Assembly: GCA_902463235.1 (NCBI GenBank) | Contig: CABQER010000022.1 | Location: forward strand, 1 to 12,054 | Direction: 5' to 3' | DNA: 12,054 nt | DNA from: an uncultured Faecalibacterium sp. | Lineage (GTDB): Bacteria > Bacillota > Clostridia > Oscillospirales > Ruminococcaceae | Shown here: one piece after another, positions 1 through 5,493 of the stretch | How positions within the stretch are numbered: position 1 is the stretch's first letter | Layout of the letters: each line of letters begins with the position of its first letter | Notes under the pieces: generated by a model | What the model was told of the DNA's origin: nothing | The model's input: only the letters and a program-made list of their open reading frames with translations | Database searches by the model: none | Made by a program: the position numbers and the translations under genes

Positions 1-253
1 TGGCCATGGCAATGAGCTTGGTGCGCATCCGGCGCTGGTGGGTGTCGCAGTCGCATCCGCCGCTGATGGTCTCAAGGTCGCAGTTCGGGCCAAGAAGGTC
101 CTGCACCAGCATGGCATCCACGTTCACTGCGCCGAAGTCGTTTTCCAGAATGCAGACATTGTGGCCCTGTGCCACCAGATACCGGACATACCGACGCAGA
201 AAGGTGGTTTTGCCTGCGCCCAGAAAGCCGGTGATAAGGTCTACCTGTACCAT
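1..253 (-). CDS. CobW/COG0523 family GTP-binding protein, N-terminal part (cut by window edge)
   Basis: The first 84 residues of a G3E P-loop GTPase are visible; the rest lies beyond base 1. Residues 9-17 read GFLGAGKTT, the Walker A loop in the form typical of CobW/UreG/HypB proteins. Residues 37-46 read ENDFGAVNVD, matching the conserved acidic segment after it. The family handles metals (Zn, Co, Ni insertion or transfer) using GTP hydrolysis in the cytoplasm. The usual metal-binding GCxCC motif appears here as GCDCD (residues 66-70), so the third cysteine is replaced by aspartate. The start is the ATG at 251-253, preceded by GGAGGTG at a good distance. Sub-family and metal cannot be told from this fragment. 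Confidence 0.88.
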   Translation of the reverse strand, partial: MVQVDLITGFLGAGKTTFLRRYVRYLVAQGHNVCILENDFGAVNVDAMLVQDLLGPNCDLETISGGCDCDTHQRRMRTKLIAMA

Positions 254-299
254 AATAAAAAAGCACCTCCTGTGCTGTTGTTTGCCCGGTTCCAGTATA
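254..299 (-). promoter_or_regulatory. Leader of the CobW-like gene: -10 box and SD-bearing hairpin
   Basis: On the minus strand a TATACT box (294-299) lies about 40 nt before the start codon; no convincing -35 is visible. Closer to the gene, AGCAC (272-276) and GTGCT (262-266) can pair with the Shine-Dalgarno bases AGGAG as the loop, directly followed by six T. This resembles a short terminator or an SD-presenting hairpin. Regulatory use is inference. Confidence 0.35.
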
Positions 300-333
300 C
301 CGCAGCAAACTGCAATACGCCAGTGGCAGATGC

Positions 334-363
334 AAAAAGCCCCGCATTTCTGCGGGACTTTTT
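334..363 (-). terminator. Intrinsic terminator after the mini-EAL gene
   Basis: CCCGCA (341-346) pairs with TGCGGG (351-356) around a TTTC loop. The stem extends through one mismatch into AAAAAG/CTTTTT. It lies just downstream of the stop codon of the minus-strand gene at 374-793 and gives a T-run on that strand. The near symmetry means it could stop transcripts from either side. Confidence 0.75.
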
Positions 364-373
364 ATGTTCGTAT

Positions 374-793
374 TCAGCCGTTGTCGGATGCAGAGCTGTA
401 CTCGGCAATGACCTTGCGGGCGGCAGGTGCCATTTTGGCCGGTACGGCGGCAGGTTTTGCAAGGAAGTAGCCCTGCAGCGCATCCGCGCCCAGCTCGATG
501 ACCTTGCGCAGCTCGGCGGCGGTCTCCACACCCTCGGCAATGATCTGCATGCTGCGCGGGTGGGCGAAGGTCTCCAGCGATTTGAAGAAGGTCAGCCGCT
601 CGATTTCATACAGTGCGCCCTGCTCCTGCGCCAGCTTCATGATGGTAGCGGGTGAGCGCAGCGCTTCCATATCGGAGCGCATCAGGGCTTCGTAGGCCAT
701 CACCTTGCGGGCGCTGCTGCCGCAGCCCACGCAGCCAAGGGCCAGCGCCGCGGCGCACAGCCCGGACACGACCGCTTTGAGATATTTTTTCAT
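374..793 (-). CDS. Exported small protein with internally shortened EAL-like domain
   Basis: The protein has 139 aa. Residues 1-24 form a signal peptide (MKKYLK, then a hydrophobic run ending ALALGCVGCGSS) with cysteines where a lipobox would be, although neither fits the lipobox exactly. From residue 31 it matches the head of an EAL (c-di-GMP phosphodiesterase) domain: YEALMR at 34-39, RSPATIMKLAQEQG, YEIERL. After about residue 77 it jumps to the tail of the same domain: IAEGVET at 85-91 and QGYFLAKP at 107-114. Roughly 140 central residues, including the usual Asn, DDFG and Lys catalytic segments, are absent while the frame stays open. Phosphodiesterase activity is therefore not expected. 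The start is supported by AGGGGAG eight bases upstream. It may be a domesticated remnant acting outside the membrane, or a pseudogene still in frame. Confidence 0.7.
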   Translation of the reverse strand: MKKYLKAVVSGLCAAALALGCVGCGSSARKVMAYEALMRSDMEALRSPATIMKLAQEQGALYEIERLTFFKSLETFAHPRSMQIIAEGVETAAELRKVIELGADALQGYFLAKPAAVPAKMAPAARKVIAEYSSASDNG

Positions 794-851
794 CGATTTT
801 CTCCCCTGAGGGCGCTCACGCAGCAGGACGTTCCGGCTACCATATCACCCG

Positions 852-857
852 ATTATA
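852..857 (-). promoter_or_regulatory. Possible -10 box for the mini-EAL gene
   Basis: On the minus strand a perfect TATAAT lies about 60 nt upstream of the ATG at 791-793. No good -35 hexamer is seen at the expected distance, so this is only a candidate. The rest of 794-956 shows no gene. Confidence 0.3.
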
Positions 858-956
858 CCTAGTTTATCATACCATCTTTTTCCGGGTGCGTAACCAAAAT
901 CCGGCAAAAACCTTCACGATCACAAGAAAGCGGAAGAACTTTCCACCCATCGGAAT

Positions 957-999
957 AAAAAGCACAGCCCTTCCCATTGACTGGGAAAAGCTGTGCTTT
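957..999 (-). terminator. Intrinsic terminator downstream of the HemN-like remnant
   Basis: AAAGCACAGC (959-968) pairs with GCTGTGCTTT (990-999). An inner stem TTCCCA/TGGGAA (971-976/982-987) sits behind a small internal loop. On the minus strand the hairpin is followed by a T-rich stretch. It lies directly after the stop codon at 1007-1009. Confidence 0.75.
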
Positions 1000-1006
1000 G
1001 CTGCTG

Positions 1007-1480
1007 TTATTCGTTTTTTTTTGCCGGGACGGTGGACACAGTGATCTGCTCATAATCCGCACTGTGTGCAAGATAAACGCTCAGGTCACCGGTGTTGGTG
1101 GTCTCCATGCCGTCCAGCTTTGTGCAGGCGCAAAGGCCAAAGGCCAGCACATCCATGCCGGCAGCAGCGCCCTGCCAGAATTTATCCTCGCAGCCAGGCT
1201 TTGCCCAGCGCCGCGGCAGATACTGCACAAAGCCCACAGCCGTCAACAGTTCATCCGCCTCGGCCAGCTGGGCCTCGGCAGCGGCATCGTCCAGCATATC
1301 CCTGCCCGCGCAGCGCTGCAGGATGACATGGCACACCGGGCGGCGTGTGGCCTCCAGCACCGAGTGACGGAAGCCGTAGCGGGAGACGTTCTTTTTGCCG
1401 TACAGCAGGATGAAGCCCATGCTGTTGCGGCTGTCCGCCCGCAGGAAGCCGTGGGTGATGTAGGGCATGCCCACCTGCCT
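1007..1480 (-). pseudogene. Remnant of a HemN/ChuW-like radical-SAM protein (C-terminal part)
   Basis: The open frame ends at the TAA at 1007-1009. Its C-terminal third resembles the C-terminal region of coproporphyrinogen III oxidase-like radical-SAM proteins: AEADELLTAVGF, then YLPRRWAKPG, then a DVLAFG-x-CACTKLDG segment and NTGDLSVYL. These match the family pattern of a GY..Y helix, an A.PG motif, a fGxGA.S..dG loop and N..dl..Y. The radical-SAM CxxxCxxC core is missing. Codons look genuinely coding back to about 1480. Upstream of that the frame becomes Arg/Ser-rich and loses resemblance to anything. An in-frame ATG at 1466-1468 could start a 153-aa product, but its Shine-Dalgarno is poor. 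I read it as the surviving 3' end of a deleted gene; family assignment is moderate. Confidence 0.5.
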
Positions 1481-1622
1481 GTTCACCCGCCGGGGCGACA
1501 CCCGGCCCGAGATCCAGACACTAAAGACCCTTGCTCTCGCCGAGCACGCCCGTGCCGTGGAGGACGGCAGATTGTAAATGGTAAATATAGAAAAAGCACC
1601 GCTGCGTAGTACGATTTTGCCG

Positions 1623-1709
1623 CCATCATTGAACGCGCGCAGCCCCAGCAAGACCTTCAATCTGGCGGGCCTTGTGGGCAGCTACCATTTCAGCGGCGAG
1701 TGGGTGTAA
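1623..1709 (+). pseudogene. Tail fragment of a MalY/PatB-type aminotransferase
   Basis: In one plus-strand frame, ending with TAA at 1707-1709, the translation contains SPSKTFNLAGLVGSYH. This is the pyridoxal-phosphate lysine region of MalY/PatB C-S lyases (family form: PSKTFN followed by AGL), where the lysine is the Schiff-base residue. Only about 28 codons are open, and the rest of a protein of about 390 aa is absent. It is followed by a terminator-like hairpin on the same strand. It is best read as a relic left by a deletion that joined it to the HemN-like remnant. Confidence 0.5.
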
Positions 1710-1726
1710 ATTTTTGATACAGTAAG

Positions 1727-1770
1727 AGGGGCTGCTGCACTTTCGGCTAAAACGATGTGCAGCAGCCCCT
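1727..1770 (+). terminator. Perfect 14-bp inverted repeat, probable terminator of the aminotransferase relic
   Basis: AGGGGCTGCTGCAC (1727-1740) is perfectly complementary to 1757-1770, with a 16-nt loop. On the plus strand it is followed by TCTT. It sits 18 bases after the stop of the MalY-like fragment, which suggests it was that gene's terminator. The T-run is poor. Confidence 0.5.
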
Positions 1771-1793
1771 TCTTCGTATCGGATACAGACAAC

Positions 1794-1826
1794 AAAAAAA
1801 GCGTTCTGAGAGATCTCAGAACGCTT
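1794..1826 (-). terminator. Intrinsic terminator of the initiator tRNA
   Basis: AAGCGTTCTGAG (1799-1810) pairs perfectly with CTCAGAACGCTT (1815-1826) around a 4-nt loop. On the minus strand it is followed by seven T. It begins three bases after the encoded CCA of the tRNA. Confidence 0.9.
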
Positions 1827-1828
1827 GG

Positions 1829-1905
<77 letters not shown>

Positions 1906-1949
1906 ATATTTACTTTGTGCTCTCAGCGGTTCTCGCTGACTGCTCAAGT

Positions 1950-1978
1950 ATAATACCACAAGGGCGGGCGGATGTCAA
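1950..1978 (-). promoter_or_regulatory. Strong promoter of the initiator tRNA
   Basis: On the minus strand TTGACA (1973-1978) and TATTAT (1950-1955) are separated by 17 bases. The predicted start is near 1943, giving a 5' leader of about 38 nt before the mature tRNA. The promoter lies right after the stop codon of the DUF4349 gene, with no terminator in between. Confidence 0.88.
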
Positions 1979-1991
1979 GTATTTTTTTGAT

Positions 1992-3104
1992 TTATTTTTT
2001 CTTCTTTTTCCAAACCACGAACCCTGCGCAGGCGGCGGCTGCGATCACCACCACCGGCCATGCACCGGCAAGGGTAACGATGACCTGCTGCAGGCCACCC
2101 ACAAAGTTCTGCCAGCCAGCGGAAAGGGCGCTGACAAAGCGGCTGCCGAAGCCCTCGCTGGGCGGCGAGTAGGTGCTCACCTCGCTCAGGCTCACGTACA
2201 CGGTGCACTCTTCCACCTGATTGTTGTACCAGTCCATCTGGCTCTGCCAGCTCTCGATCTGGCTCTGCACATCCGTCAGACTGGACTCGATCTCAAGCAG
2301 GTCGGAGAGGTTGTCGGCCTGCTGCTGCAGCTGCTGCAGGCGGGTTCGCTGGTTCTTGAGATTCTCAAGCCGGGTCTCCACGTCCATGTACTGGGCGGTC
2401 ACGTCGTCGGCCTGCTGGTTTTTGTAGGTCACGTTGCCTGCTTCGGCCACGGCGGCAAGAAAGTTCTCGTAGTTCTGCTGCGGCACCCGGTAGGTCAGGC
2501 TGACACTGCGGCTGTCACCGGCATCCGAGTATTCACTGCTGGATTCCAGATAGCCGCCCGCTTCAGCAAGGGCAGCATCCAGCGCGGCGCGGGCTGCGTC
2601 GTAGTCCTTGCTTTCTAGGCTGAGGTTCGCGGTGTAGATGATCTTTGCGTGGTCGGTGCTATGGGCCGCTGCTGCCGCGTCGTCCTCCGAATAAACAGCG
2701 GTGCCGTTGTCTGCGCCGCTTTCCAGCGACAGGGTGTTCAGACTGTAATCGGCTGCCATGGGGCTGTCCACAGCGGCGCGGTCCGCGCCGCCTGCCGCCA
2801 TCACCGCCGCCGGGCTGCTGCTCTTTGCGCCAAGGCCGATTTGTCCGGTGGCAAAAGCACCATAGCCTACCACGCACACAGCAAGGCAGGCCGCCAGTGC
2901 GCCCACCCGCTTTGCGGGGAAGCGGATCAGTTTCTTCTTCGGCTGCACCGGGGCGGACTGAGCCGGTACCGGTGCGTCAGTTTTCATCATGGGCTGGGCC
3001 TTTTCTTCTTCGGTCAACTGGTCGGTCATGGCCAGCAGCTTTGCCTTCAGATCGTCCGGGGCGTAGAGGTCGTCCGTCTCCATCTTGTACTCATACCACC
3101 TCAT
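1992..3104 (-). CDS. DUF4349 membrane protein, putative partner of the upstream ECF sigma factor
   Basis: The protein has 370 aa. Residues 1-60 are charged and probably cytoplasmic. A membrane segment spans about 67-87. A Ser/Ala-rich linker follows, then a DUF4349-type domain (about 150-325) containing a predicted coiled coil with repeated Leu/Gln (about 245-300). A second membrane segment at about 340-363 ends in a lysine tail. The start ATG (3102-3104) lies inside the last codons of the sigma factor gene, and its Shine-Dalgarno AGGAGGAG is part of that gene, so the two are translationally coupled. An alternative ATG is seven codons further in. By position and topology it could be an anti-sigma or signal-sensing protein. 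No zinc-binding anti-sigma motif is visible, so this role is inferred from context. Confidence 0.85.
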   Translation of the reverse strand: MRWYEYKMETDDLYAPDDLKAKLLAMTDQLTEEEKAQPMMKTDAPVPAQSAPVQPKKKLIRFPAKRVGALAACLAVCVVGYGAFATGQIGLGAKSSSPAAVMAAGGADRAAVDSPMAADYSLNTLSLESGADNGTAVYSEDDAAAAAHSTDHAKIIYTANLSLESKDYDAARAALDAALAEAGGYLESSSEYSDAGDSRSVSLTYRVPQQNYENFLAAVAEAGNVTYKNQQADDVTAQYMDVETRLENLKNQRTRLQQLQQQADNLSDLLEIESSLTDVQSQIESWQSQMDWYNNQVEECTVYVSLSEVSTYSPPSEGFGSRFVSALSAGWQNFVGGLQQVIVTLAGAWPVVVIAAAACAGFVVWKKKKK

Positions 3105-3582
3105 CTTCGATCTCCTCCTTCAGCATCGTATGTAACTGCGCCCGGGCACGCCGCAGCCAGCTCAGCACCGTGTTGGACGGTGCGCCCATCATCCGGCCGA
3201 TCTCCGCCGCCGTGTACCCCTCGTAGTAATGCAGATAGATAGCATTGCGGTAGTTTTCCGGCAGGGCGCGCACTGCGTCCAGCACACTGCCGTCCTCAAA
3301 CGCATCGGGCGCGGGCAGGTTCTCGTCCAGCTCGGTGTCCTTCTGATGGGCTGCGCGGGTCAGGTCCCGGCAGCGGTTGATGGCCACCCGCAGCAGCCAC
3401 GCCTTGAGGTGCTCCTCACTCTCAAACGTACCATTATAATGCAGGAGCTTCTCGTAGACATCCTGCACCACGTCCTCGGCATCGGCTGTGCATCGGCTGT
3501 TGTGTATGGCAGCGCGGTAAACAGCATCGCTGTATTTCTGCACTGCCAGCGTAAATACTTCGTTTCTGGTCAGCTGTCCCAT
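3091..3582 (-). CDS. ECF-type RNA polymerase sigma factor
   Basis: The protein has 163 aa, the normal size for extracytoplasmic-function sigma-70 factors. Region 2 shows DAEDVVQDVYEKLL (35-48) and a WLLRVAINRCRD core-binding/-10 segment (62-73). Region 4 carries the helix-turn-helix (about 120-150: GYTAAEIGRMMG, then SWLRRARAQL). It directs RNA polymerase to a specific promoter set. The frame is open further upstream, but the ATG at 3580-3582 is preferred because AAGGAGAG lies nine bases before it. Its last 14 bases overlap the DUF4349 gene. Inverted repeats lie just upstream (CCTGTACAGG at 3605-3614; GTGGAA/TTCCAC at 3619-3636), but no promoter can be named with confidence. Confidence 0.93.
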   Translation of the reverse strand: MGQLTRNEVFTLAVQKYSDAVYRAAIHNSRCTADAEDVVQDVYEKLLHYNGTFESEEHLKAWLLRVAINRCRDLTRAAHQKDTELDENLPAPDAFEDGSVLDAVRALPENYRNAIYLHYYEGYTAAEIGRMMGAPSNTVLSWLRRARAQLHTMLKEEIEDEVV

Positions 3583-3704
3583 AGTTTCAAGCTCTCCTTT
3601 ACCGCCTGTACAGGGCTGGTGGAATTCGTGTTCCACGGGGGACATTCACCCTATACACGGCTGAACGCCCCCGAAGATTGCATTGCTGGAAAAATTTATA
3701 AAAA

Positions 3705-4280
3705 TCACCTTTTATATACTCTCTGCAGCAGGGCCACCCGTTCTGCAAGGAAGGTCTCGGCCTTCGGATGGTGCAGCCAGCGCTTGTTCGTCGCTGTGCC
3801 AGCCAGCTTTCTGCCCAGCGCTTCCGGGTCGGTATCGGCCTGCATCACATCCTGCATGGTCAGCTGCAGCGTCAGCGCCGCAGGGGTGTCCGGCAGCGGC
3901 GGCAGCGGGTCCTCCCACACAAAGGGCGGCAGCAGCTGCACCGCCACCGTGGCGCGGGTGCACTCCTCGGTGAGCAGCAGGGCTGCAGGCGTGCCGTCCG
4001 GCTGGACGTGCAGGGTGTTGTACAGCAGCTGCAGACTGCCCTCGGCCAGCAGGCGGATATCCCCCTCCCGCCCGGTAGGCGAAAGGCTCAAATATTCCCG
4101 CGCCTCGTCCAGATAGATGTGCCGGGCCGGTGCCTGCACGCGGGCATACAGCGCAGGCAGCGCAAAGCGGCCCGCTTTGTCCAGTGCGTGCTGCAAAAGC
4201 AGGTAGAACTCGGTCAGTGGGTAGGCCGGGTCCGGCTGCGGCATCCCGAAATCGGGGCGCGATACGTGTCCTCCACCCAT
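3705..4280 (-). CDS. Hypothetical protein (191 aa)
   Basis: I do not recognise the family. The protein is soluble, rich in Leu, Pro and Ala, with no signal peptide or membrane segment. It begins MGGGHVSRPDFGMPQPDPAY and has a central acidic/hydrophobic part (FVWEDPLPPLPDTPAAL). The basic C-terminus contains TNKRWLHHPKAETF and ends RVYKR. The frame is open further upstream, but the ATG at 4278-4280 is chosen because AAGGAGGT lies five bases before it. A minus-strand TATTAT (4315-4320) lies upstream and overlaps the -10 of the divergent small-RNA promoter. It is followed by the sigma/DUF4349 pair on the same strand after about 120 bases. Confidence 0.7.
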   Translation of the reverse strand: MGGGHVSRPDFGMPQPDPAYPLTEFYLLLQHALDKAGRFALPALYARVQAPARHIYLDEAREYLSLSPTGREGDIRLLAEGSLQLLYNTLHVQPDGTPAALLLTEECTRATVAVQLLPPFVWEDPLPPLPDTPAALTLQLTMQDVMQADTDPEALGRKLAGTATNKRWLHHPKAETFLAERVALLQRVYKR

Positions 4281-4291
4281 AGGGAACCTCC

Positions 4292-4319
4292 TTGACAAAT
4301 AACGCTGATGCGGTATAAT
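4292..4319 (+). promoter_or_regulatory. Strong promoter of the candidate antitoxin RNA (locus 1)
   Basis: TTGACA (4292-4297) and TATAAT (4314-4319) are both perfect consensus boxes, separated by 16 bases. No ORF follows on this strand before the terminator at 4371-4416, so the expected product is a short RNA. The same AT-rich box read on the other strand gives TATTAT for the divergent hypothetical gene. Confidence 0.85.
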
Positions 4320-4343
4320 AAATACAGAAGGGGCGCTGACTGC

Positions 4344-4363
4344 AAGGGTCAGCTTTCCATCCC
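4344..4363 (+). repeat. Direct repeat copy a, locus 1 (in antitoxin RNA)
   Basis: AAGGGTCA - 6 nt - CATCCC. It matches copy b at 4535-4553 (AAGAGTCA - 5 nt - CATCCC) at 13 of 14 positions outside the spacer. Because the two genes are convergent, this direct repeat makes the two RNAs complementary. Confidence 0.65.
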
Positions 4364-4370
4364 GCTTGTC

Positions 4371-4416
4371 AAAAAGATTGACCGCACAGTTTGGAAGCAG
4401 GGCGGTCAATCTTTTT
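4371..4416. terminator. Shared bidirectional terminator of locus 1
   Basis: AAAAAGATTGACCGC (4371-4385) pairs perfectly over 15 bp with 4402-4416, with a 16-nt loop. There are T-runs on both strands. The toxin stop codon (TGA, 4406-4408 minus) lies inside the stem. Confidence 0.9.
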
Positions 4417-4543
4417 TGTTATCATCGTCTTTCTTCTGGGAAAACTTTGCCACGACCTCAATGGTCAGGCGGATCACATCCACGATCAGGCTCAACAGTG
4501 TGAGAATGAACGTGAGCAATGCGAGAATCTCCAAAAGAGTCAT
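4406..4543 (-). CDS. Small hydrophobic peptide, candidate type I toxin (locus 1)
   Basis: The peptide has 45 aa, beginning MTLLEILALLTFILTLLSLI: an almost uninterrupted hydrophobic segment to about residue 35, interrupted by a few charges (E5, D22, R25, E29). It is followed by a hydrophilic tail KFSQKKDDDNKKD. This is the size and build of type I toxins and holin-like peptides that insert into the membrane. The start ATG (4541-4543) follows a GGGAGGG Shine-Dalgarno seven bases upstream. The stop codon is inside the terminator shared with the convergent RNA. No close family member is recognised by eye, so the toxin role is inferred from build and context. Confidence 0.65.
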   Translation of the reverse strand: MTLLEILALLTFILTLLSLIVDVIRLTIEVVAKFSQKKDDDNKKD

Positions 4544-4553
4544 CCGACATCCC
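4535..4553 (+). repeat. Direct repeat copy b, locus 1 (over the toxin start)
   Basis: AAGAGTCA - 5 nt - CATCCC, covering on the minus strand part of the Shine-Dalgarno region and the toxin start codon with the next codons. It is the partner of copy a at 4344-4363. Confidence 0.65.
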
Positions 4554-4706
4554 TCCCTTCGCCTTCAAGGCTCCGGGCAGGGCACTTGCAAAAAAGTTTC
4601 CTCCCGGAACCTCTGCTTCATCCTAAGTAGAAAACTAGATAAGAAGAATCAGCGATAACGGGACAGAAAGCATGACCACCAACTTTGCAATCAGCGCCTT
4701 ATTGAC

Positions 4707-4735
4707 AGTATATCACATTTCCCGACTCGACACAA
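4707..4735 (-). promoter_or_regulatory. Probable toxin promoter, locus 1 (extended -10)
   Basis: On the minus strand TGATATACT forms an extended -10 (TATACT at 4707-4712). A weak -35 TTGTGT (4730-4735) lies 17 bases upstream. It would give a leader of about 155 nt before the toxin ORF. Nothing else convincing is encoded in 4544-4706; a short run there reads MLSVPLSLILLI but has no ribosome binding site. Confidence 0.5.
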
Positions 4736-4747
4736 TGTGTTTTGTCC

Positions 4748-4771
4748 CCCGGTCAGTGTGCCGGGAGTTTT
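4748..4771 (+). terminator. Short GC hairpin with T-run upstream of bioY
   Basis: CCCGG (4748-4752) pairs with CCGGG (4761-4765), followed by AG and a T-run. The stem is short. No plus-strand gene is seen directly before it, so its purpose is unclear. Confidence 0.35.
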
Positions 4772-4773
4772 TA

Positions 4774-4829
4774 TTGTAAACCCCCTCGAAACTTTATTGT
4801 TGACCATCTGTCTCCCGCTGCGCTATACT
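4774..4829 (+). promoter_or_regulatory. bioY promoter with repeated TTGTnnACC elements
   Basis: TTGACC (4800-4805) and TATACT (4824-4829) with an 18-base spacer form the promoter. TTGTAAACC (4774-4782) and TTGTTGACC (4797-4805) are direct repeats 23 bases apart, the second covering the -35. A further TTGTAAA lies at 4844-4850. TTGTAAACC equals a half-site of the E. coli BirA biotin operator, but the inverted partner is not found at the expected distance, so BirA control is only a possibility. Confidence 0.6.
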
Positions 4830-4876
4830 CGGGCACAGATGCCTTGTAAATTTTTAACAGAGGGGAATTCTATTCT

Positions 4877-5437
4877 ATGAAAAACAAAAAACTGACCACC
4901 TATCAGATGGCTGTCACTGCGCTGATGGCCGCCGCGCTGTGCGTGCTTGGCCCGCTGAGCGTGCCCATCGGAGCCATTCCCATTTCGCTGTCAAACTTTG
5001 TCATCTGCCTGACCGCATGGCTGCTGGGGCCCAAGTTCGGCACCCTGAGCGTGGCGGTGTACCTGCTCATCGGCCTTGTGGGCGTGCCGGTGTTCTCCGG
5101 CTACGGCGCGGGCATTGCCAAGCTGGCAGGCCCCACCGGCGGCTATCTGGTGGGCTACCTGCTGCTGGCCTTCATCGGCGGTCTGTTCATCGAAAAGAGC
5201 AAGGGCCAGCCGGTGATCTCCGGTGTCGGCCTTGTGCTGGGCGATGCCGCCTGCTACGTGCTGGGCACCGCATGGTTCGTGTTCCAGATGCAGTGCGAGC
5301 TGGGCTATGCGCTTTCGGTGTGCGTGTACCCGTTCATTGCGCTGGACCTCGCCAAGATCGTGGTGAGCTGCATCGTGGGTGCACTGCTGCGCAAGCGTCT
5401 GGTACAGGCTGGCGTGCTGAAGCTGAAGGAAGCCTAA
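4877..5437 (+). CDS. bioY: BioY, biotin-specific S component of an ECF transporter
   Basis: The integral membrane protein has 186 aa and about six hydrophobic segments. The BioY signature is clear: IPISLSNFVICLTAWLLGPK near residue 35, the VYLLIGLVGVPVFSGYGAG segment, and KLAGPTGGYLVGY (about 82-95), which shapes the biotin site. BioY captures biotin and works with a shared energising module (EcfA, EcfA', EcfT) encoded elsewhere; no such genes are in the window. The start ATG follows an AGAGGGG Shine-Dalgarno at a longish spacing. It is monocistronic, with its own promoter and a terminator shared with the convergent argF gene. Confidence 0.95.
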   Translation: MKNKKLTTYQMAVTALMAAALCVLGPLSVPIGAIPISLSNFVICLTAWLLGPKFGTLSVAVYLLIGLVGVPVFSGYGAGIAKLAGPTGGYLVGYLLLAFIGGLFIEKSKGQPVISGVGLVLGDAACYVLGTAWFVFQMQCELGYALSVCVYPFIALDLAKIVVSCIVGALLRKRLVQAGVLKLKEA

Positions 5438-5447
5438 CAGGCAAAGC

Positions 5448-5481
5448 AAAAGGGAGACTGCAAACGCAGCCTCCCTTTTTT
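5448..5481. terminator. Bidirectional terminator between bioY and argF
   Basis: AAAAGGGAG (5448-5456) pairs with CTCCCTTTT (5471-5479), with an inner CTGC/GCAG stem and an AAAC loop. The plus strand has a strong T-run. It lies 10 bases after the bioY stop and 13 bases after the argF stop on the other strand. Confidence 0.88.
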
Positions 5482-5493
5482 ATTTGTGATCCG

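Larger units (their letters stand above)
4326..4417 (+). ncRNA. Candidate antisense antitoxin RNA of type I locus 1 (about 92 nt)
   Basis: The start is estimated seven bases after the -10 box; the end is the T-run of the shared terminator. The RNA would have a 5' hairpin GCTGAC/GTCAGC (4335-4340/4348-4353) with loop TGCAAGG. A single-stranded part containing CATCCC follows, then the long terminator stem, which is antisense to the last codons of the toxin ORF. Its segment 4344-4363 repeats the plus-strand sequence at the toxin start (4535-4553), so the RNA is complementary to the toxin Shine-Dalgarno and start codon. It is predicted from sequence only. Confidence 0.65.

Noticed and set aside
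38..655. Plus-strand 205-codon frame at the left end
   Set aside because: It crosses the CobW start region, a terminator and the antisense of the mini-EAL gene; no ribosome binding site or domain.
794..956. Possible c-di-GMP riboswitch upstream of the EAL-like gene
   Set aside because: None of the conserved GEMM-type sequence blocks could be found in the stretch.
4391..4630. Plus-strand 79-codon frame starting MEAGRSIFFVIIVFLLGK
   Set aside because: The hydrophobic start is the antisense of the minus-strand toxin region and starts inside the terminator loop. The minus-strand reading has a good Shine-Dalgarno and a coherent peptide.
4651..4686. Short hydrophobic run MLSVPLSLILLI in the locus 1 toxin leader
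   Set aside because: Only 12 codons, no Shine-Dalgarno, and upstream in-frame codons overlap the predicted transcript start.
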